A stretch of 64,000 nucleotides of DNA from Myxocyprinus asiaticus (taxonomy: Eukaryota; Chordata; Actinopteri; Cypriniformes; Catostomidae), in the NCBI RefSeq assembly GCF_019703515.2, contig NC_059346.1, positions 52,317,501 to 52,381,500 of the forward strand, written 5' to 3'. The first letter of the stretch is position 1. Each line of letters opens with the position of its first letter. This document shows positions 63,631 through 64,000 of the stretch, piece by piece. The notes under the pieces are model-generated. The model ran no database searches and was not told the origin of the DNA. It saw only the letters and a list, made by a program, of their open reading frames with translations. A program made the translations under genes and the position numbers.

Positions 63631-64000
63631 GCACAGTTTTTTCACAAATCTTCATTCTCAGTTCTTGTGAACCAGTTTTGGGTTACCAAAAATGTTGGTA
63701 ATAATCAAGTTGTCTACACATGCAAAGAATTGGAGCTTCACACATCATTGTTTACTTTAGAACAATTAGCAATAGATGGATGTTTTTCCTGTAGCATTTA
63801 CAGTTGAGACTTCAAATTAATGAAATGCACTAACCTAAAAGACATTTGAGCAATGTGTTTGTGTGAGTGTGTACATAATACGAGCACACTATAGTTAAAC
63901 TTCACCGAAGCACTTTCTGTTTCCTCACAATGTGATTGCTGCAGCCTAGCTATGTTACTCTCGCATTCGCTAACCGTCGCTAATCAAGATGTTCCTTACC
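63631..64000 (+). other. 3' flank of the PRR14-like gene
   Basis: Likely 3' UTR. No canonical AATAAA is seen before the window ends. Confidence 0.4.

Overview
This is a window of animal nuclear DNA, almost certainly from a cyprinid-type teleost (carp/goldfish/barb group). It is AT-rich, has spliced genes with vertebrate GT-AG junctions, and is packed with fish-style mobile elements: Tc1, hAT, PIF/Harbinger, DIRS, a Gmr1-type Ty3/gypsy element, a tRNA-derived SINE and many small foldback elements. The species cannot be fixed from the sequence alone.

Four spliced protein-coding genes can be supported. (1) cryab (alpha-B-crystallin, closest in character to the fish cryabb copy): minus strand, three exons, 14033-17746, 169 aa. 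(2) hspb2: plus strand, two exons, 24777-27641, 169 aa. (3) A C11orf52 orthologue: plus strand, exons near 32261-32931. (4) A PRR14/PRR14L-type gene ending in a Tantalus-like domain: plus strand, eight coding exons, 46805-63630, 1087 aa, all splice phases agreeing. Genes 1-3 keep the vertebrate order CRYAB (reverse) - HSPB2 - C11orf52 known from human 11q23. CRYAB and HSPB2 are two small heat-shock proteins read divergently from a shared upstream region, and both flanks still carry a heat-shock-element-like TTCnnGAA motif. Two weaker exon groups (5012-5481 plus, 29536-29621 minus) may be parts of genes I do not recognise.

Layout: 1-9100 is mostly noncoding, with a decayed Tc1, two small foldback elements, a SINE with an internal deletion and one weak exon cluster. 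9150-11700 is a complete-ended but coding-dead hAT element. 13316-17860 holds cryab and its promoter. 20403-24450 is a DIRS-type retroelement with inverted terminal repeats, inserted between cryab and hspb2. 24777-28250 is hspb2 with a pair of related foldback elements. 30208-31538 is a nonautonomous hAT with a perfect 8-bp target duplication. 32261-33125 is c11orf52. 35089-36862 is an LTR element with a gag-like ORF and minisatellites. 37895-39411 is a decayed PIF/Harbinger with both of its genes. 41408-43006 is a Tc1. 45645-46639 is a second, small Harbinger. 46797-63630 is the PRR14-like gene. Its first mapped intron contains a three-deep nest (Harbinger MITE inside a Gmr1-type gypsy inside a hAT), and a later intron holds a hAT MITE inside a Tc1.

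I see no RNA gene cluster, CRISPR array, operon or other undescribed functional system. The most informative signals are the insertion history, the split of the cryab/hspb2 shared promoter region, and the gene order.
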